Part shown: piece after piece, positions 25,741 to 34,971 of the stretch | Layout of the letters: each line of letters starts with the position of its first letter | Numbering within the stretch: position 1 is the stretch's first letter | Source of the DNA: Parvibaculum sedimenti | GTDB lineage: Bacteria; Pseudomonadota; Alphaproteobacteria; Parvibaculales; Parvibaculaceae | NCBI RefSeq assembly: GCF_009184905.1 | Contig: NZ_WESC01000020.1 | Span: 1-61,976 of the forward strand | DNA: 61,976 nt | Reading direction: 5' to 3' | Program-made: the position numbers and the translations under genes | The notes under the pieces: model-generated | Databases searched by the model: none | The model's input: the letters and a program-made list of their open reading frames with translations, nothing else | Told to the model about the DNA's origin: nothing

Positions 25741-27663
25741 ATGAGGCATTTGAAGTCATCCGGCCCCGAGGGCGGCCCACACCCCGTCACGGGCGGCGCC
25801 GCGCCGGTCAGGCATCGGCGCATCGAGACGCTGCGCTCCTTCGCGCCCTATTTGTGGCCCAAGGGCAGGCCCGATCTGCGCATGCGCGTCGTCTCGGCGC
25901 TGCTGCTGCTGGTCGCAGCGAAGGCCATTACGGTTTATGTGCCCTTCCTTTACCGCGACGCCACGAACCTGCTGGCGCCCAAGGGCGGGGCGGCGGCGCT
26001 GCTTGCCGTTCCGTTTGGACTGATCGTCGCCTATGGCCTCGGCCGCATCATGATGGTGGCGCTTGCCCAGCTGCGCGACGGCGTCTTTGCTCAGGTAAGC
26101 CAGAATGCGGTGCGCGAACTGGCGCTGCGGACCTTCCGCCACCTTCATGCGCTGTCGCTGCGCTTCCATCTCGAGCGGCGGACGGGCGGGCTTTCGCGCG
26201 TCATCGAGCGCGGTACCAAGGCGATCGACCTGCTGCTGCGCTTCTCGATCTTCAACATCATTCCGACCATCATCGAGCTTGCGCTGGTCGGCGTCATTTT
26301 CGTCTGGGCCTTCAACGTCTGGTTCGCCGTCGTCACCGGTGTGATGATCGTTCTCTATATCTGGTTCACCTTCACGGTGACGGAGTGGCGCACGCGCTTT
26401 CACCGGCAGATGAACTCGCTCGATACCGAGGCCAATACCAAAGCGATCGACAGCCTGCTGAATTTTGAGACGGTCAAATATTTCGGCAACGAGGAGCACG
26501 AGGCGCGGCGCTTCGACCGTTCGATGAAGGGTTACGAGGCAGCAGCGGTCAAGACGACGACATCGCTCTCGATCCTCAATGCGGGGCAGACCGCCATCTT
26601 CACCGTCGGCCTCACCATTCTCATGCTGATGGCCGCGCAGGGCGTCGTGAAGGGTACGATGACCATCGGCGACTTCGTCATGGTCAATGCCTATCTCATT
26701 CAGCTTTATCAGCCGCTCAACCTGCTCGGCATGGTCTATCGCGAAATCCGTCAGGCGCTGATCGACATGGAGACCATGTTCGATCTTCTCGAAATCCCGA
26801 CCGAGGTGGCCGACGCATCCGACGCGAGGCCGCTTGCCGTGAAGGGCGGGGAGATTGTCTTCGAGAATGTCTCCTTCCACTACGACAAGGAGCGCACGAT
26901 CCTCGACGGCGTTTCCTTCCGTGTGCCGGCGGGGCGAACGCTTGCCATCGTCGGCCCGTCCGGCGCGGGCAAGTCGACCATTTCGCGCATTCTTTTCCGC
27001 TTCTATGACATCACCAGGGGCAGGGTGCTGATCGACGGGCAGGATCTGCGTGAAGTCACGCAAGCCTCGCTCCGCGCCGCCGTGGGCATGGTTCCGCAGG
27101 ACACGGTACTCTTCAACGACACCATTCGTTACAACATCCGCTACGGGCGCCCTGAGGCGAGTGACGGGGAGGTCTTCGAGGCGGCGGCGCAGGCGCAGAT
27201 TGCTGATTTTGTCGCGCGTCTGCCCAAGGGCTTCGACACGATGGTGGGCGAGCGCGGCCTCAAGCTTTCAGGTGGCGAGAAGCAGCGCGTAGCGATTGCG
27301 CGCACCATTCTGAAGAACCCGCCCATCCTCATTCTCGACGAGGCGACGTCCGCGCTCGATACGCATACCGAGAAAGAGATTCAGGCGGCGCTGAAGCGCA
27401 TCTCGCAGAACCGCACAACGCTCATCATCGCGCACCGACTTTCCACCGTGGTCGATGCCGACGAGATCATTGTTCTCGATCATGGCCGCATCGCGGAGCG
27501 CGGACGCCATGAGGAACTGCTTGCTCGCGGCGGCAAATACGCCGCCATGTGGAACCGCCAGCGCGAGGCGGACGCGGCGCGCGAGAAGCTCAAGGAAACC
27601 GAAGACGAGGGCTCGCCCGAACCCGCCCGCGCCATTGATGCGCTTGTCGGCGAACCGGGCTAG
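25741..27663 (+). CDS. Atm1/HMT1-type ABC exporter (fused permease-ATPase)
   Basis: This 640-residue half-transporter has six TM helices (~55-345) followed by an ATPase with Walker [11 protein letters not shown]-loop [12 protein letters not shown], signature [13 protein letters not shown] and Walker [13 protein letters not shown]. The combination [11 protein letters not shown] and the substrate-site [20 protein letters not shown] is typical of the Atm1/heavy-metal tolerance subfamily, which exports glutathione-metal or glutathione-sulfur adducts. The start at 25741 is chosen because upstream codons are GC-biased and not conserved in type. A glutathione link is plausible given gor in the window, but that is inference. 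psd follows after 41 bases. Confidence 0.9.
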   Translation: MRHLKSSGPEGGPHPVTGGAAPVRHRRIETLRSFAPYLWPKGRPDLRMRVVSALLLLVAAKAITVYVPFLYRDATNLLAPKGGAAALLAVPFGLIVAYGLGRIMMVALAQLRDGVFAQVSQNAVRELALRTFRHLHALSLRFHLERRTGGLSRVIERGTKAIDLLLRFSIFNIIPTIIELALVGVIFVWAFNVWFAVVTGVMIVLYIWFTFTVTEWRTRFHRQMNSLDTEANTKAIDSLLNFETVKYFGNEEHEARRFDRSMKGYEAAAVKTTTSLSILNAGQTAIFTVGLTILMLMAAQGVVKGTMTIGDFVMVNAYLIQLYQPLNLLGMVYREIRQALIDMETMFDLLEIPTEVADASDARPLAVKGGEIVFENVSFHYDKERTILDGVSFRVPAGRTLAIVGPSGAGKSTISRILFRFYDITRGRVLIDGQDLREVTQASLRAAVGMVPQDTVLFNDTIRYNIRYGRPEASDGEVFEAAAQAQIADFVARLPKGFDTMVGERGLKLSGGEKQRVAIARTILKNPPILILDEATSALDTHTEKEIQAALKRISQNRTTLIIAHRLSTVVDADEIIVLDHGRIAERGRHEELLARGGKYAAMWNRQREADAAREKLKETEDEGSPEPARAIDALVGEPG

Positions 27664-27704
27664 ACTGTGCATTCGAAATTGAACCTGAGAGCCGGAAAGA
27701 ACCT

Positions 27705-28385
27705 ATGGACAGCCTGACCTCGATCCTGGTGCCCATCCATCGCGAAGGCCACCGCTTCGTCATTATCTTCGCAGCGGTGACGGTCGTTCTTTTCCTGCTC
27801 TGGTATCCGCTGGGCTGGGTAGGCGTCGTGCTGACGCTCTGGTGCCTCTACTTCTTCCGCGATCCGGACCGTGTGACGCCGAAGCGCGAGGGGCTTGTCA
27901 TCAGCCCCGCCGACGGTGTGGTCAACATGATCACTGAAGCCTCGCCGCCGCCTGAGCTCGGCCTTGGCGAAATGCGCCGCACCCGGGTCAGCATTTTCAT
28001 GAACGTCTTCAACTGCCATGTGAACCGGTCGCCCATTGCGGGCAAGGTGCTGCGCGTCGCCTATCGGCCCGGGCAGTTCCTCAATGCAAGCCTCGACAAG
28101 GCGAGCGAGGACAATGAGCGCAACTCGCTCGTCATCGAGCGCGCGGACGGCCAGCAGATCGTCGTTGTGCAGGTCGCGGGCCTTGTCGCGCGGCGCATCG
28201 TTTGCGACGTCGCGGAGGGCAAGGAGCTTCAGGCCGGCGAGCGCTATGGCATCATCCGCTTCGGCAGCCGTCTCGACGTCTATCTGCCGGAGGGTGCGAT
28301 TCCGCTCGTGGCTGTCGGCCAGACCGCCATTTCCGGCGAGACCGTGCTTGCGGATTCGATCTCGGTCGAACCGCACCACATTTGA
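27705..28385 (+). CDS. psd: Phosphatidylserine decarboxylase (short proenzyme type)
   Basis: This 226-residue inner-membrane enzyme converts phosphatidylserine to phosphatidylethanolamine. Two TM segments span ~17-50. Signature blocks are [29 protein letters not shown] and the self-cleavage site RFGSR, where Ser188 becomes the pyruvoyl group. It is the short Rhizobium-type enzyme (with GS instead of LGST), consistent with alphaproteobacteria. pssA follows after 35 bases, and together they form the complete PE synthesis pair. A duplicated TTTGAACAGG lies between the two genes. Confidence 0.93.
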   Translation: MDSLTSILVPIHREGHRFVIIFAAVTVVLFLLWYPLGWVGVVLTLWCLYFFRDPDRVTPKREGLVISPADGVVNMITEASPPPELGLGEMRRTRVSIFMNVFNCHVNRSPIAGKVLRVAYRPGQFLNASLDKASEDNERNSLVIERADGQQIVVVQVAGLVARRIVCDVAEGKELQAGERYGIIRFGSRLDVYLPEGAIPLVAVGQTAISGETVLADSISVEPHHI

Positions 28386-28420
28386 ACAGGCCACCTTTGA
28401 ACAGGCAAGAGGACGAGCCC

Positions 28421-29275
28421 ATGGCCAATCCCATTCCGCCCTTCGGTCAGCGCCCCGAGAGAGGGCGCGGGTTCCGCGGCAGGCGTCCGGGCGGTCACTT
28501 CGGGCATATGCCGATCCGTACGATCATTCCCAACGCGCTGACCGTGCTCGCGCTTTGCGCGGGCCTCACCGCGATCCGTTTCGCGCTTGAAGCGAAGTTC
28601 GAGGCGGCGGTGGCGGCGATCATCGTTGCGTCGGTTTTCGACGGGCTCGACGGAAGGGTGGCGCGGCTTCTCAATGGATCGTCGAAATTCGGCGCCGAAC
28701 TCGACTCGCTGACCGACTTTGTGAATTTCGGCGTGGCGCCCGTTCTCGTTCTCTATCTCTGGTCGCTGAACGAGATTGGCGGCATCGGCTGGATCGCGGT
28801 GCTGGGCTATGCGGTCTGCTGCGCGCTGCGTCTCGCACGCTTCAACGTGGCGCTGGAGGACCCTGACAAGCCCGCCTGGACCGGCAATTATTTTGTAGGG
28901 GTGCCCGCGCCTGCAGGCGCGATGCTCGTCATGCTGCCGCTCTATCTGAGCTTCATCGGCCTCGACGGGCTGAACACGCTGCCGCTGCTCATCGCGGTGC
29001 ACTGCTTCTTCGTCGCCTTCCTGCTGATCAGCCGTATACCGACCTTTTCAGGCAAGCGGATGGGCGTTCGCATCAAGCGCGACATGGTCCTGCCGATTTT
29101 GCTGCTGGTCGGTTTCTCGGCGGCGGTGATCCTGAACTATCCGTGGATCGCCTTCACCGCGTTGAGCGCCGGCTATCTCGCGATGATCCCTGTCAGCGTC
29201 GCGCGCTATCGCCATCATCAGGCGCGCATGGCGGGTGCCCAGGTTCCGGAGAGCGACGATCTGCCGATCGGCTGA
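28421..29275 (+). CDS. pssA: CDP-diacylglycerol-serine O-phosphatidyltransferase
   Basis: This 284-residue polytopic enzyme makes phosphatidylserine from CDP-diacylglycerol and serine, feeding Psd. The CDP-alcohol phosphotransferase motif is present as DGLDGRVARLLNG...GAELDSLTD (Asp74 to Asp99). About eight TM helices follow a basic N-terminal tail rich in Gly/Arg. The start at 28421 (MANPIPPFG) has GAGGACGAG upstream. The longer frame from 28202 lies wholly inside psd and is rejected. It is the last gene of the psd-pssA unit. Confidence 0.93.
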   Translation: MANPIPPFGQRPERGRGFRGRRPGGHFGHMPIRTIIPNALTVLALCAGLTAIRFALEAKFEAAVAAIIVASVFDGLDGRVARLLNGSSKFGAELDSLTDFVNFGVAPVLVLYLWSLNEIGGIGWIAVLGYAVCCALRLARFNVALEDPDKPAWTGNYFVGVPAPAGAMLVMLPLYLSFIGLDGLNTLPLLIAVHCFFVAFLLISRIPTFSGKRMGVRIKRDMVLPILLLVGFSAAVILNYPWIAFTALSAGYLAMIPVSVARYRHHQARMAGAQVPESDDLPIG

Positions 29276-29296
29276 GGAGCTGATGGCGGGTGGCCG

Positions 29297-29440
29297 TCAG
29301 TCCCGCTCGGCCGGAGTCTGTCGGGACGTATCCTTCTGCGCCGTGCGATAGGTCGAGTGGCGGAGCAGGGCGCCGGATGCGTCGAAAATCGGCTCGACGC
29401 GGCGGGGTTGGGCAGTCGCTTGGGTGGTCTGGCTAGACAT
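29297..29440 (-). CDS. Possible 47-residue small protein
   Basis: This is a small open frame downstream of, and in the same direction as, the methyltransferase-like gene ending at 29508. ATG 29440 has GGAG six bases upstream. The product is polar, with a protein-like segment RRVEPIFDASGALLRHSTYR, no TM helix and no known motif. It fills the otherwise empty space between pssA and the methyltransferase gene. It could equally be chance, and conservation would decide. Confidence 0.35.
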   Translation of the reverse strand: MSSQTTQATAQPRRVEPIFDASGALLRHSTYRTAQKDTSRQTPAERD

Positions 29441-29507
29441 TCCGCTCTCCGTGGCGTCCTGCACATCCGGGCTGCGCTTCGCGCTCGTCACGCCCGGCGG
29501 TCATCGG

Positions 29508-30791
29508 TTAATCGATGGTCATCGGATCGTTGAGCGCGCGTTTGGGGCCGTGATGCATCCGCGCGTGGATGAAAATCAGTTTCAGTCTTCCGCTTTCCAG
29601 TGCACGGCATCGCGCCATCCAGAGGTCAGCCTCTTCCATCAACATGGCGGCCTTTTCGGGCTGAATTTTGGCGTTTTTAAGGTGGGCATGGAGTTTCTTC
29701 CAGCCGGCCTGAATGAGAGCCACATATTCGGCGGTCAGATCATCCGTGCTTTTGACTTCGAAGCGCAGATGAGCCAGCAGTTCGGAATACTCTTCCAGCG
29801 TGCAAGGCGTAGGTTTGCGGGGTTCGGCGGCCCGCCAGGCGTCCACGACTTCGCATTTGGCCCGGTCGGACAGGATAAAATCCGTGATGAGCAGCGCGCC
29901 GCCATCAACCAGCGCCCGCATCGCGGAGGCGAGGAATTTCCGGCGGTCGCGGAAGGAAAAGAGCGCTTCCCGCGCGAAAATGGCCCCATAGCACTTGTCG
30001 CCCAGAGTCTCCGTCTCGGGGTTGCCGCTGCGGATCGGCGTTTGCGCGAGCATGCCGAGCCGGTCCGAAATCATGCCACCGGCGACGGCGAAGATTGGTT
30101 CGCCCTCCAGGCCCTCAATGGTGAGGTTCAGGGCTTTGGCTACCGCCCGCATGCTACCGCCAAGGCCCGGCGCAACGTCAAGACAGGGGCTTCCGGCAGG
30201 AAGGGAGATATTGCGCAAGAGCCCGGGGAAGAAACCGTCTCCGCCCGGGAGGCTGAACCCTTCGCCCCAGATGCTCTGAATGATGTCGATGCGCTCTTCG
30301 ATCGGCGAGAGAGGAGGAGGCGCAGAAACGGGGGCCGCCATGGGTGCGGCGACGGGCGCCGGGCTTAGGGCGGGTTCGATCTTCTCGGGCTTTTTGCCGC
30401 TCGCGCGGGCCGCGTCGAGACGAGGCAGATCCCCGACATTTACCCCTTCCCACCAGGCGCGCAGCCGGAGCTTGAAGATGGAGAGGCGCGATGGACCGGT
30501 CGCCGCGGCCTTCATGTGCTTTGAGCTTGGCTGAGCCGACTTTGCCGCCTTTCCGCTCTTCTTTGGAAGGGGCGCGGGCTCATCGTCGCCGCTCGGTCGC
30601 TTTTCTGGATGTTCGATCAGGTATTTTTCGAGGGTCTGGCGGTGGTCGTTGCTCAACTTGCGCATCTTGCGGAAGCGCGCGATTGCCTCCCCCGACATTT
30701 GCTCGAGGCTGGCCCTGAAGACGGGCACGGACATGGCCTTGAGTTCGGCTGTGCCGACCGTCGCCAGATTGATGCCAGTTTCCGCGCCCAT
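29508..30791 (-). CDS. Methyltransferase-like protein with Ala/Pro/Lys-rich linker
   Basis: This 427-residue protein has a helical N-terminal part (1-60), a Lys/Ala/Pro-rich linker (~65-165) and a C-terminal Rossmann-like methyltransferase fold (~175-330). Its SAM-binding motif I is CLDVAPGLGGSMRAVA, and a motif-IV-like stretch GGALLITDFILSD follows. The last ~90 residues are helical. A cytosolic SAM-dependent methyltransferase is the best call, but no substrate family is recognised. The start at 30791 (MGAETGINL) is preferred over one 12 codons upstream. It is divergent from the RND exporter, with a 287 bp intergenic region that shows no other gene. Confidence 0.7.
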   Translation of the reverse strand: MGAETGINLATVGTAELKAMSVPVFRASLEQMSGEAIARFRKMRKLSNDHRQTLEKYLIEHPEKRPSGDDEPAPLPKKSGKAAKSAQPSSKHMKAAATGPSRLSIFKLRLRAWWEGVNVGDLPRLDAARASGKKPEKIEPALSPAPVAAPMAAPVSAPPPLSPIEERIDIIQSIWGEGFSLPGGDGFFPGLLRNISLPAGSPCLDVAPGLGGSMRAVAKALNLTIEGLEGEPIFAVAGGMISDRLGMLAQTPIRSGNPETETLGDKCYGAIFAREALFSFRDRRKFLASAMRALVDGGALLITDFILSDRAKCEVVDAWRAAEPRKPTPCTLEEYSELLAHLRFEVKSTDDLTAEYVALIQAGWKKLHAHLKNAKIQPEKAAMLMEEADLWMARCRALESGRLKLIFIHARMHHGPKRALNDPMTID

Positions 30792-31078
30792 AACCTTCCT
30801 GCCGCTCTGTGCCTTCGGGAACAGCACCCGAAGGCCGCGCCGGTTTCTTTCTGGCCCGGCGCCCGGATACGCTCTCTCGCCGGGGCTCAGCCGGTTTCGA
30901 CAACGCCAAGCGGCATTTTTGCCTGAATGTCGTTAAAATCGGGTTGGCGTCGGCGCCGTGGGCGGGTTGTGCCTTTGCGGGACAAGCGCATAAACTCGCG
31001 TGACCACCGGGCCCGGGTTCGAATGTCGGGGCCGGGCGGGAGGTGGATTCCAGAAGGCGGCGGGGCGGCGCCAATCCA

Positions 31079-33385
31079 ATGTCGAGATTTACTGAAACGG
31101 TGCTTCGTGCGCCGCGCATCGTTATGGCGCTGTGCTTCCTCCTCTGCATGGTCGCGGAGGCGGGCCTGCCGCGACTCACGCTGTCATCCGATACGCGGGT
31201 CTTCTTCGATCCGAAGAATCCCGAACTGCACGAACTTCAGAAGTTCGAGAGCAAATACGGACAGAACAACAGCGTTCTCATGGTCGTCTGGGCGGGTGGC
31301 AAGAAGGTGACGACGCCCGAGACGCTCGCCGCCATCGGCGATCTCACCGCCAGGGCATGGAAGCTGCCGTATTCGACGCGTGTGGAGTCGCTGACGAATT
31401 TCCCCCATGTCACCGCCGATGCCGACAGTTTCGCCGTCGACGAACTGGTGCCTCATCCCGATAGCGTGACGCCCGAGCAGGCGACCGAAATCGAGCGCGT
31501 GGCGGTCTCGGACGATCTTGTGCGGAATCGCCTTCTTGCGGCCGATGCAAAGGCGGCCGGCGTCCTTATCAATTTCAATCTTCCGCCCGAGGGTTCGAAG
31601 CAGGTACGCGATATCATCGCCGCATCCCGCGCGCTCGCGCGCGCTACAGAGGCGGCGCATCCCGGCGTCGAGGTGAAGGTTACGGGCAATGTCATCCTGA
31701 TGGGGACCTTCTCCGAGGCTGCTGTCAGGGACGCGAGATTCCTCATTCCCGTGAGCCTAGCGGTCACCGCGTTGATCATGATGATCTTCGTGCGGGCCAT
31801 CAAACCGAGTCTCGCCATCCTGACGCTGCTCATCCTCTCCAGCGCCTCGGCCATGGGCATTGCGGGCTGGTTCAACTACGTCATCAATCTGTCGACCATT
31901 GCTGCGCCGATCATCATCATGACCGTGAATATGGCCGCCGCCGTGCGCATCGTTACGACGACCATGGCGGAACTTGGCGCAGGCAGAACCAAGTTGGATG
32001 CGATCAGAGAATCGCTGCGCATCCATGTGCGTCCTGTGACCATGACGAATGCGACAAGCGCCCTGGGCTTCCTGTCGATGAACCTCGCCGACGCGCCGCC
32101 CTTCGTCGATCTGGGCAATATCGTCGCCATGGGTATCGGGATTGCCTATGTCATGACGTTTACATGGTTGCCGGCCATGCTGTTGCTGATGCCGCTCACC
32201 CCTGCGGTCAGCCGCTCGGAGCGATTGATGATCGGGCTCGGTCATTTCGTGAACCGCCATTATGCAGCGCTCTTCGTGGTTACCGGTATGCTCGTCGTGG
32301 CGTCGTGCTTCTGGCTCGGCAAGATCACGCTCGACGACGATTTCCAGCGCTATTTCGACAAGCGGTTCGATTACCGCCAGGCGTCGGACTTTGCCGAAGA
32401 TCATCTGACCGGCCTCAACCTCATCGAATTCGACATTGGCTCGGGGCATGACAGCGGCGTCTACGATCCGGACTACCAGCGCAAGGTCGCGGCCTTCGCC
32501 GTCTGGCTTCGCGCACAGCCGAGAGTGGTCAGCGTCCTCTCATTGCCCGACATCACGCGGCGCATCAACAAGACGATCAATTTCGGCAAGGCTGGCGATC
32601 AGGACACGATCCCGGACAACTCCAATCAGATCGCCCAATATTTCCTGCTCTACGAGATGTCGTTGCCCTATGGTGCCTCAATCACTGACCAGATTAATGT
32701 GAGCCGCTCGTCGAGCCGGGTGACGGCCATCCTCGCACATGCGACGGCCAGCGAAATCCGGGCCACGAACAAGGCTGCGCAGGCATGGCTCGCGGCCAAT
32801 GCGCCGCCGCAGATGCAGGCGAAGGGCATCAGCATCAACGTCCTCTTCTCGCACCTTTCCTGGGAAAATATCCGCTCGATGATCGGAAGCACCATCGTCT
32901 CGATGCTGTTGATCGCGGTGGTGGTCGGGGTTGTCTTGCGCAGCGTGACTTACGGCCTTCTCAGCATCGTCATGAACGTGCTGCCGAGCGTTGTCGGCTT
33001 CGGGCTGTGGGGCCTCTTCATCGGCCAGCTGGGCCTCTCCGCTGCCGTCATCACGGCCATGACGATCGGTCTCGTCGTCGACGACACGATCTATTTTCTC
33101 CTGATGTATCAGGCGGCGCGGAAGAGGGGCCTCAATGCGGAGGAGGCGAACAACGATGTATTCGTTAATGTCGGCGTCGCAATGCTGGTCATTACTTCGT
33201 CGCTCGCCGTAGGCTTTGGTGTGCTGATGTTCTCCGGCTTCGAGGTCAATTATGCGCTTGGCGCACAGACGTCGATCATCATTGTCGCCAATCTTTTCAT
33301 CGACTGGATGATGCTTCCGCCGCTGCTCCGTCTCATTGATGGCAAGCGGGCCCGCGCGTCATTGACACGTCAAACGCATGTATAA
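31079..33385 (+). CDS. MMPL/RND-superfamily exporter
   Basis: This 768-residue inner-membrane protein has the two-fold RND layout: one TM then a periplasmic loop (~35-215), five TM (~220-375), one TM (~395-415), a second loop (~420-600) and five TM to the end. The VSLAVTALIMMIFVRAIKPS and MTIGLVVDDTIYFLLMY stretches are typical of the MMPL/hopanoid-transporter-like branch, with acidic proton-relay residues in the latter. These proteins move lipids or hydrophobic compounds outward. No adaptor protein is adjacent. The start at 31079 is supported by family N-termini beginning just before TM1. The PilZ-methyltransferase gene follows in the same direction. Confidence 0.87.
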   Translation: MSRFTETVLRAPRIVMALCFLLCMVAEAGLPRLTLSSDTRVFFDPKNPELHELQKFESKYGQNNSVLMVVWAGGKKVTTPETLAAIGDLTARAWKLPYSTRVESLTNFPHVTADADSFAVDELVPHPDSVTPEQATEIERVAVSDDLVRNRLLAADAKAAGVLINFNLPPEGSKQVRDIIAASRALARATEAAHPGVEVKVTGNVILMGTFSEAAVRDARFLIPVSLAVTALIMMIFVRAIKPSLAILTLLILSSASAMGIAGWFNYVINLSTIAAPIIIMTVNMAAAVRIVTTTMAELGAGRTKLDAIRESLRIHVRPVTMTNATSALGFLSMNLADAPPFVDLGNIVAMGIGIAYVMTFTWLPAMLLLMPLTPAVSRSERLMIGLGHFVNRHYAALFVVTGMLVVASCFWLGKITLDDDFQRYFDKRFDYRQASDFAEDHLTGLNLIEFDIGSGHDSGVYDPDYQRKVAAFAVWLRAQPRVVSVLSLPDITRRINKTINFGKAGDQDTIPDNSNQIAQYFLLYEMSLPYGASITDQINVSRSSSRVTAILAHATASEIRATNKAAQAWLAANAPPQMQAKGISINVLFSHLSWENIRSMIGSTIVSMLLIAVVVGVVLRSVTYGLLSIVMNVLPSVVGFGLWGLFIGQLGLSAAVITAMTIGLVVDDTIYFLLMYQAARKRGLNAEEANNDVFVNVGVAMLVITSSLAVGFGVLMFSGFEVNYALGAQTSIIIVANLFIDWMMLPPLLRLIDGKRARASLTRQTHV

Positions 33386-33407
33386 GGTGCGCCTACGGAA
33401 ATTATGG

Positions 33408-33422
33408 TTAAGGTTTATCTAA
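33408..33422 (+). promoter_or_regulatory. Near-match to CtrA box upstream of the PilZ-methyltransferase gene
   Basis: TTAA-N7-CTAA (33408-33422) differs by one base from the alphaproteobacterial CtrA consensus TTAA-N7-TTAA. It sits in a markedly AT-rich 100 bp stretch, 67 bases before the start codon, so this stretch is the likely promoter even if CtrA is not involved. Confidence 0.35.
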
Positions 33423-33489
33423 AATTTGCATTTTCTTAAGCTTTATGATTGCCTAACAAAAGTTGACTAGAGTGGCTGGGGGCCAAGTA

Positions 33490-34941
33490 ATGCGGACTTA
33501 TGAGCAGCTGACCGGTGCTGAAGGCAGGCGCATGTTTTTTCGTGCCGAACGGTACAGGCCGGAAGAACTCTTCAAGGAAGTCGTTCCTGCGGTTTACTTC
33601 GGAAACGAGAAGGCCGCTCTCAAGAACATCAGCATGACGGGCATTGCCGCGCAGAGCAGCGACGCTGATACTTGGGATGGTCGTTTGGGCTCGGAGATTC
33701 CCTTCGAACTGAAGGTCGGCGACGAGAAGCTTTATCATGGGTCCGGGCGTATCCGCCGCGTCGAGCCGCATGGTGCGCGCGCCACGGTTGCGCTGGAATT
33801 CACCTCGGGCTTTCTCGACATTCCCGCCATCGTCACCAAGCACGATAATCTTCTGCTGTCGCGGGCGCTTGCCGATCCGACGTTCGGTACGTCGGAGGGC
33901 ATCCTCCCGGAATTCGCGCAGCTCTGCATGGAGATCGTGAATCTCTTCCGCTCCTACAAGCAGATCCTCGAGGCTTATGAAGCGCGTTTGACGGCCACGG
34001 GCGACGAGCGCGACGCAAAACTCCTGTCGGCGCTGATCGCTTGCGAGGAGCGTATCGTCCCGCAATGGAAGGAGCTCTGGTATCGCGGCAGCGACATTCT
34101 GGAGCCGGTTTGGGCAGACCCCGCGGTTCTCGCGCGCCACAAGCGCTATGCCGAACGCGTCCTGACCCCCGACTTCATGCCGGGCGCGGTCATGCGCCGA
34201 TGCTATGAAAAGCCGCTCGGTTATCCGGGCGACTTCCAGATCATGAATTATGTTTATGAGTGGCAGCGCATCGGCAATACGCCTTACGAGAAGCTGCTCC
34301 ACCGCATCGGCATCGAGACCGGCGCCTGCGTTGGTACGCGTCTGCGTATGACGCAGAAGATCCTTGGCGATGCGATTGCTGCCAATCCCGGCGACAAGGC
34401 GATGAACATCGCCAATCTCGGCTGCGGATCGGCCTATGAGGTCTATGACTATCTACGGATCGAGCGTCTGGCACGTCCGGTCAACTTCACGCTGATCGAT
34501 CAGGACCAGCGTGCGCTGAGCCATGCCTATGAGCATGGTTTCCGCGAGGTGTCGCGCCATCGGGGGCGGGCCAAGATCCAGTGCCTGCAGGCGTCCTTCG
34601 CGCAGCTTCTGAAGGCGGGCGCGCTTTTCCGTACGCTTCCGCCGCAGGACATTCTCTACAGCCTGGGTCTTTTCGATTATCTCTCGCACCGCCGCGCCAA
34701 GGCCCTCGCGCATGATCTCTACGAGCAGGTCGCTCCTGGCGGCAAGCTCATCATCGCGAATGTGAAGCAGGGGCGCGAGACCTGTCAGTGGCCGCTGGAA
34801 TTTGTGACCGACTGGAGCCTGATCTATCGCACCGAAGATGACATGCGGGCGATGGTCGAGGGGCTCGATGTCACCAATGTAACGGTCACGGAAGACGCGA
34901 CGAAGTGCGTCTATCTGATGGTTGCGGACAAGCCGGCCTGA
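33490..34941 (+). CDS. PilZ-like domain fused to SAM-dependent methyltransferase
   Basis: This is a 483-residue protein. Residues ~15-125 resemble a PilZ/beta-barrel domain (NEKAALKNISMTGIAAQ), although the strict RxxxR...D/NxSxxG c-di-GMP signature is only partly visible (NISMTG). Residues ~130-250 are helical. Residues ~260-480 contain a class I methyltransferase with motif I NIANLGCGSAYEV, and FTLIDQD before the post-I loop. The segment MRRCYEKPLGYPGDF is conserved in proteins often labelled as extracellular-factor (3-OH-palmitate methyl ester) biosynthesis proteins, the PhcB-like group. That label is from memory and biochemically unproven here. It may methylate a fatty-acyl or signalling compound under c-di-GMP control. 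It converges on a histidine kinase gene. Confidence 0.72.
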   Translation: MRTYEQLTGAEGRRMFFRAERYRPEELFKEVVPAVYFGNEKAALKNISMTGIAAQSSDADTWDGRLGSEIPFELKVGDEKLYHGSGRIRRVEPHGARATVALEFTSGFLDIPAIVTKHDNLLLSRALADPTFGTSEGILPEFAQLCMEIVNLFRSYKQILEAYEARLTATGDERDAKLLSALIACEERIVPQWKELWYRGSDILEPVWADPAVLARHKRYAERVLTPDFMPGAVMRRCYEKPLGYPGDFQIMNYVYEWQRIGNTPYEKLLHRIGIETGACVGTRLRMTQKILGDAIAANPGDKAMNIANLGCGSAYEVYDYLRIERLARPVNFTLIDQDQRALSHAYEHGFREVSRHRGRAKIQCLQASFAQLLKAGALFRTLPPQDILYSLGLFDYLSHRRAKALAHDLYEQVAPGGKLIIANVKQGRETCQWPLEFVTDWSLIYRTEDDMRAMVEGLDVTNVTVTEDATKCVYLMVADKPA

Positions 34942-34971
34942 TCTTCTACGAGGAGCGCCGATGGATGTGCG

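Noticed and set aside
20740-27063. Minus-strand frames of 400+ codons opposite gltX, cimA and the Atm1-type exporter
   Set aside because: They are shadow frames in GC-rich DNA, and the plus-strand genes are unambiguous.
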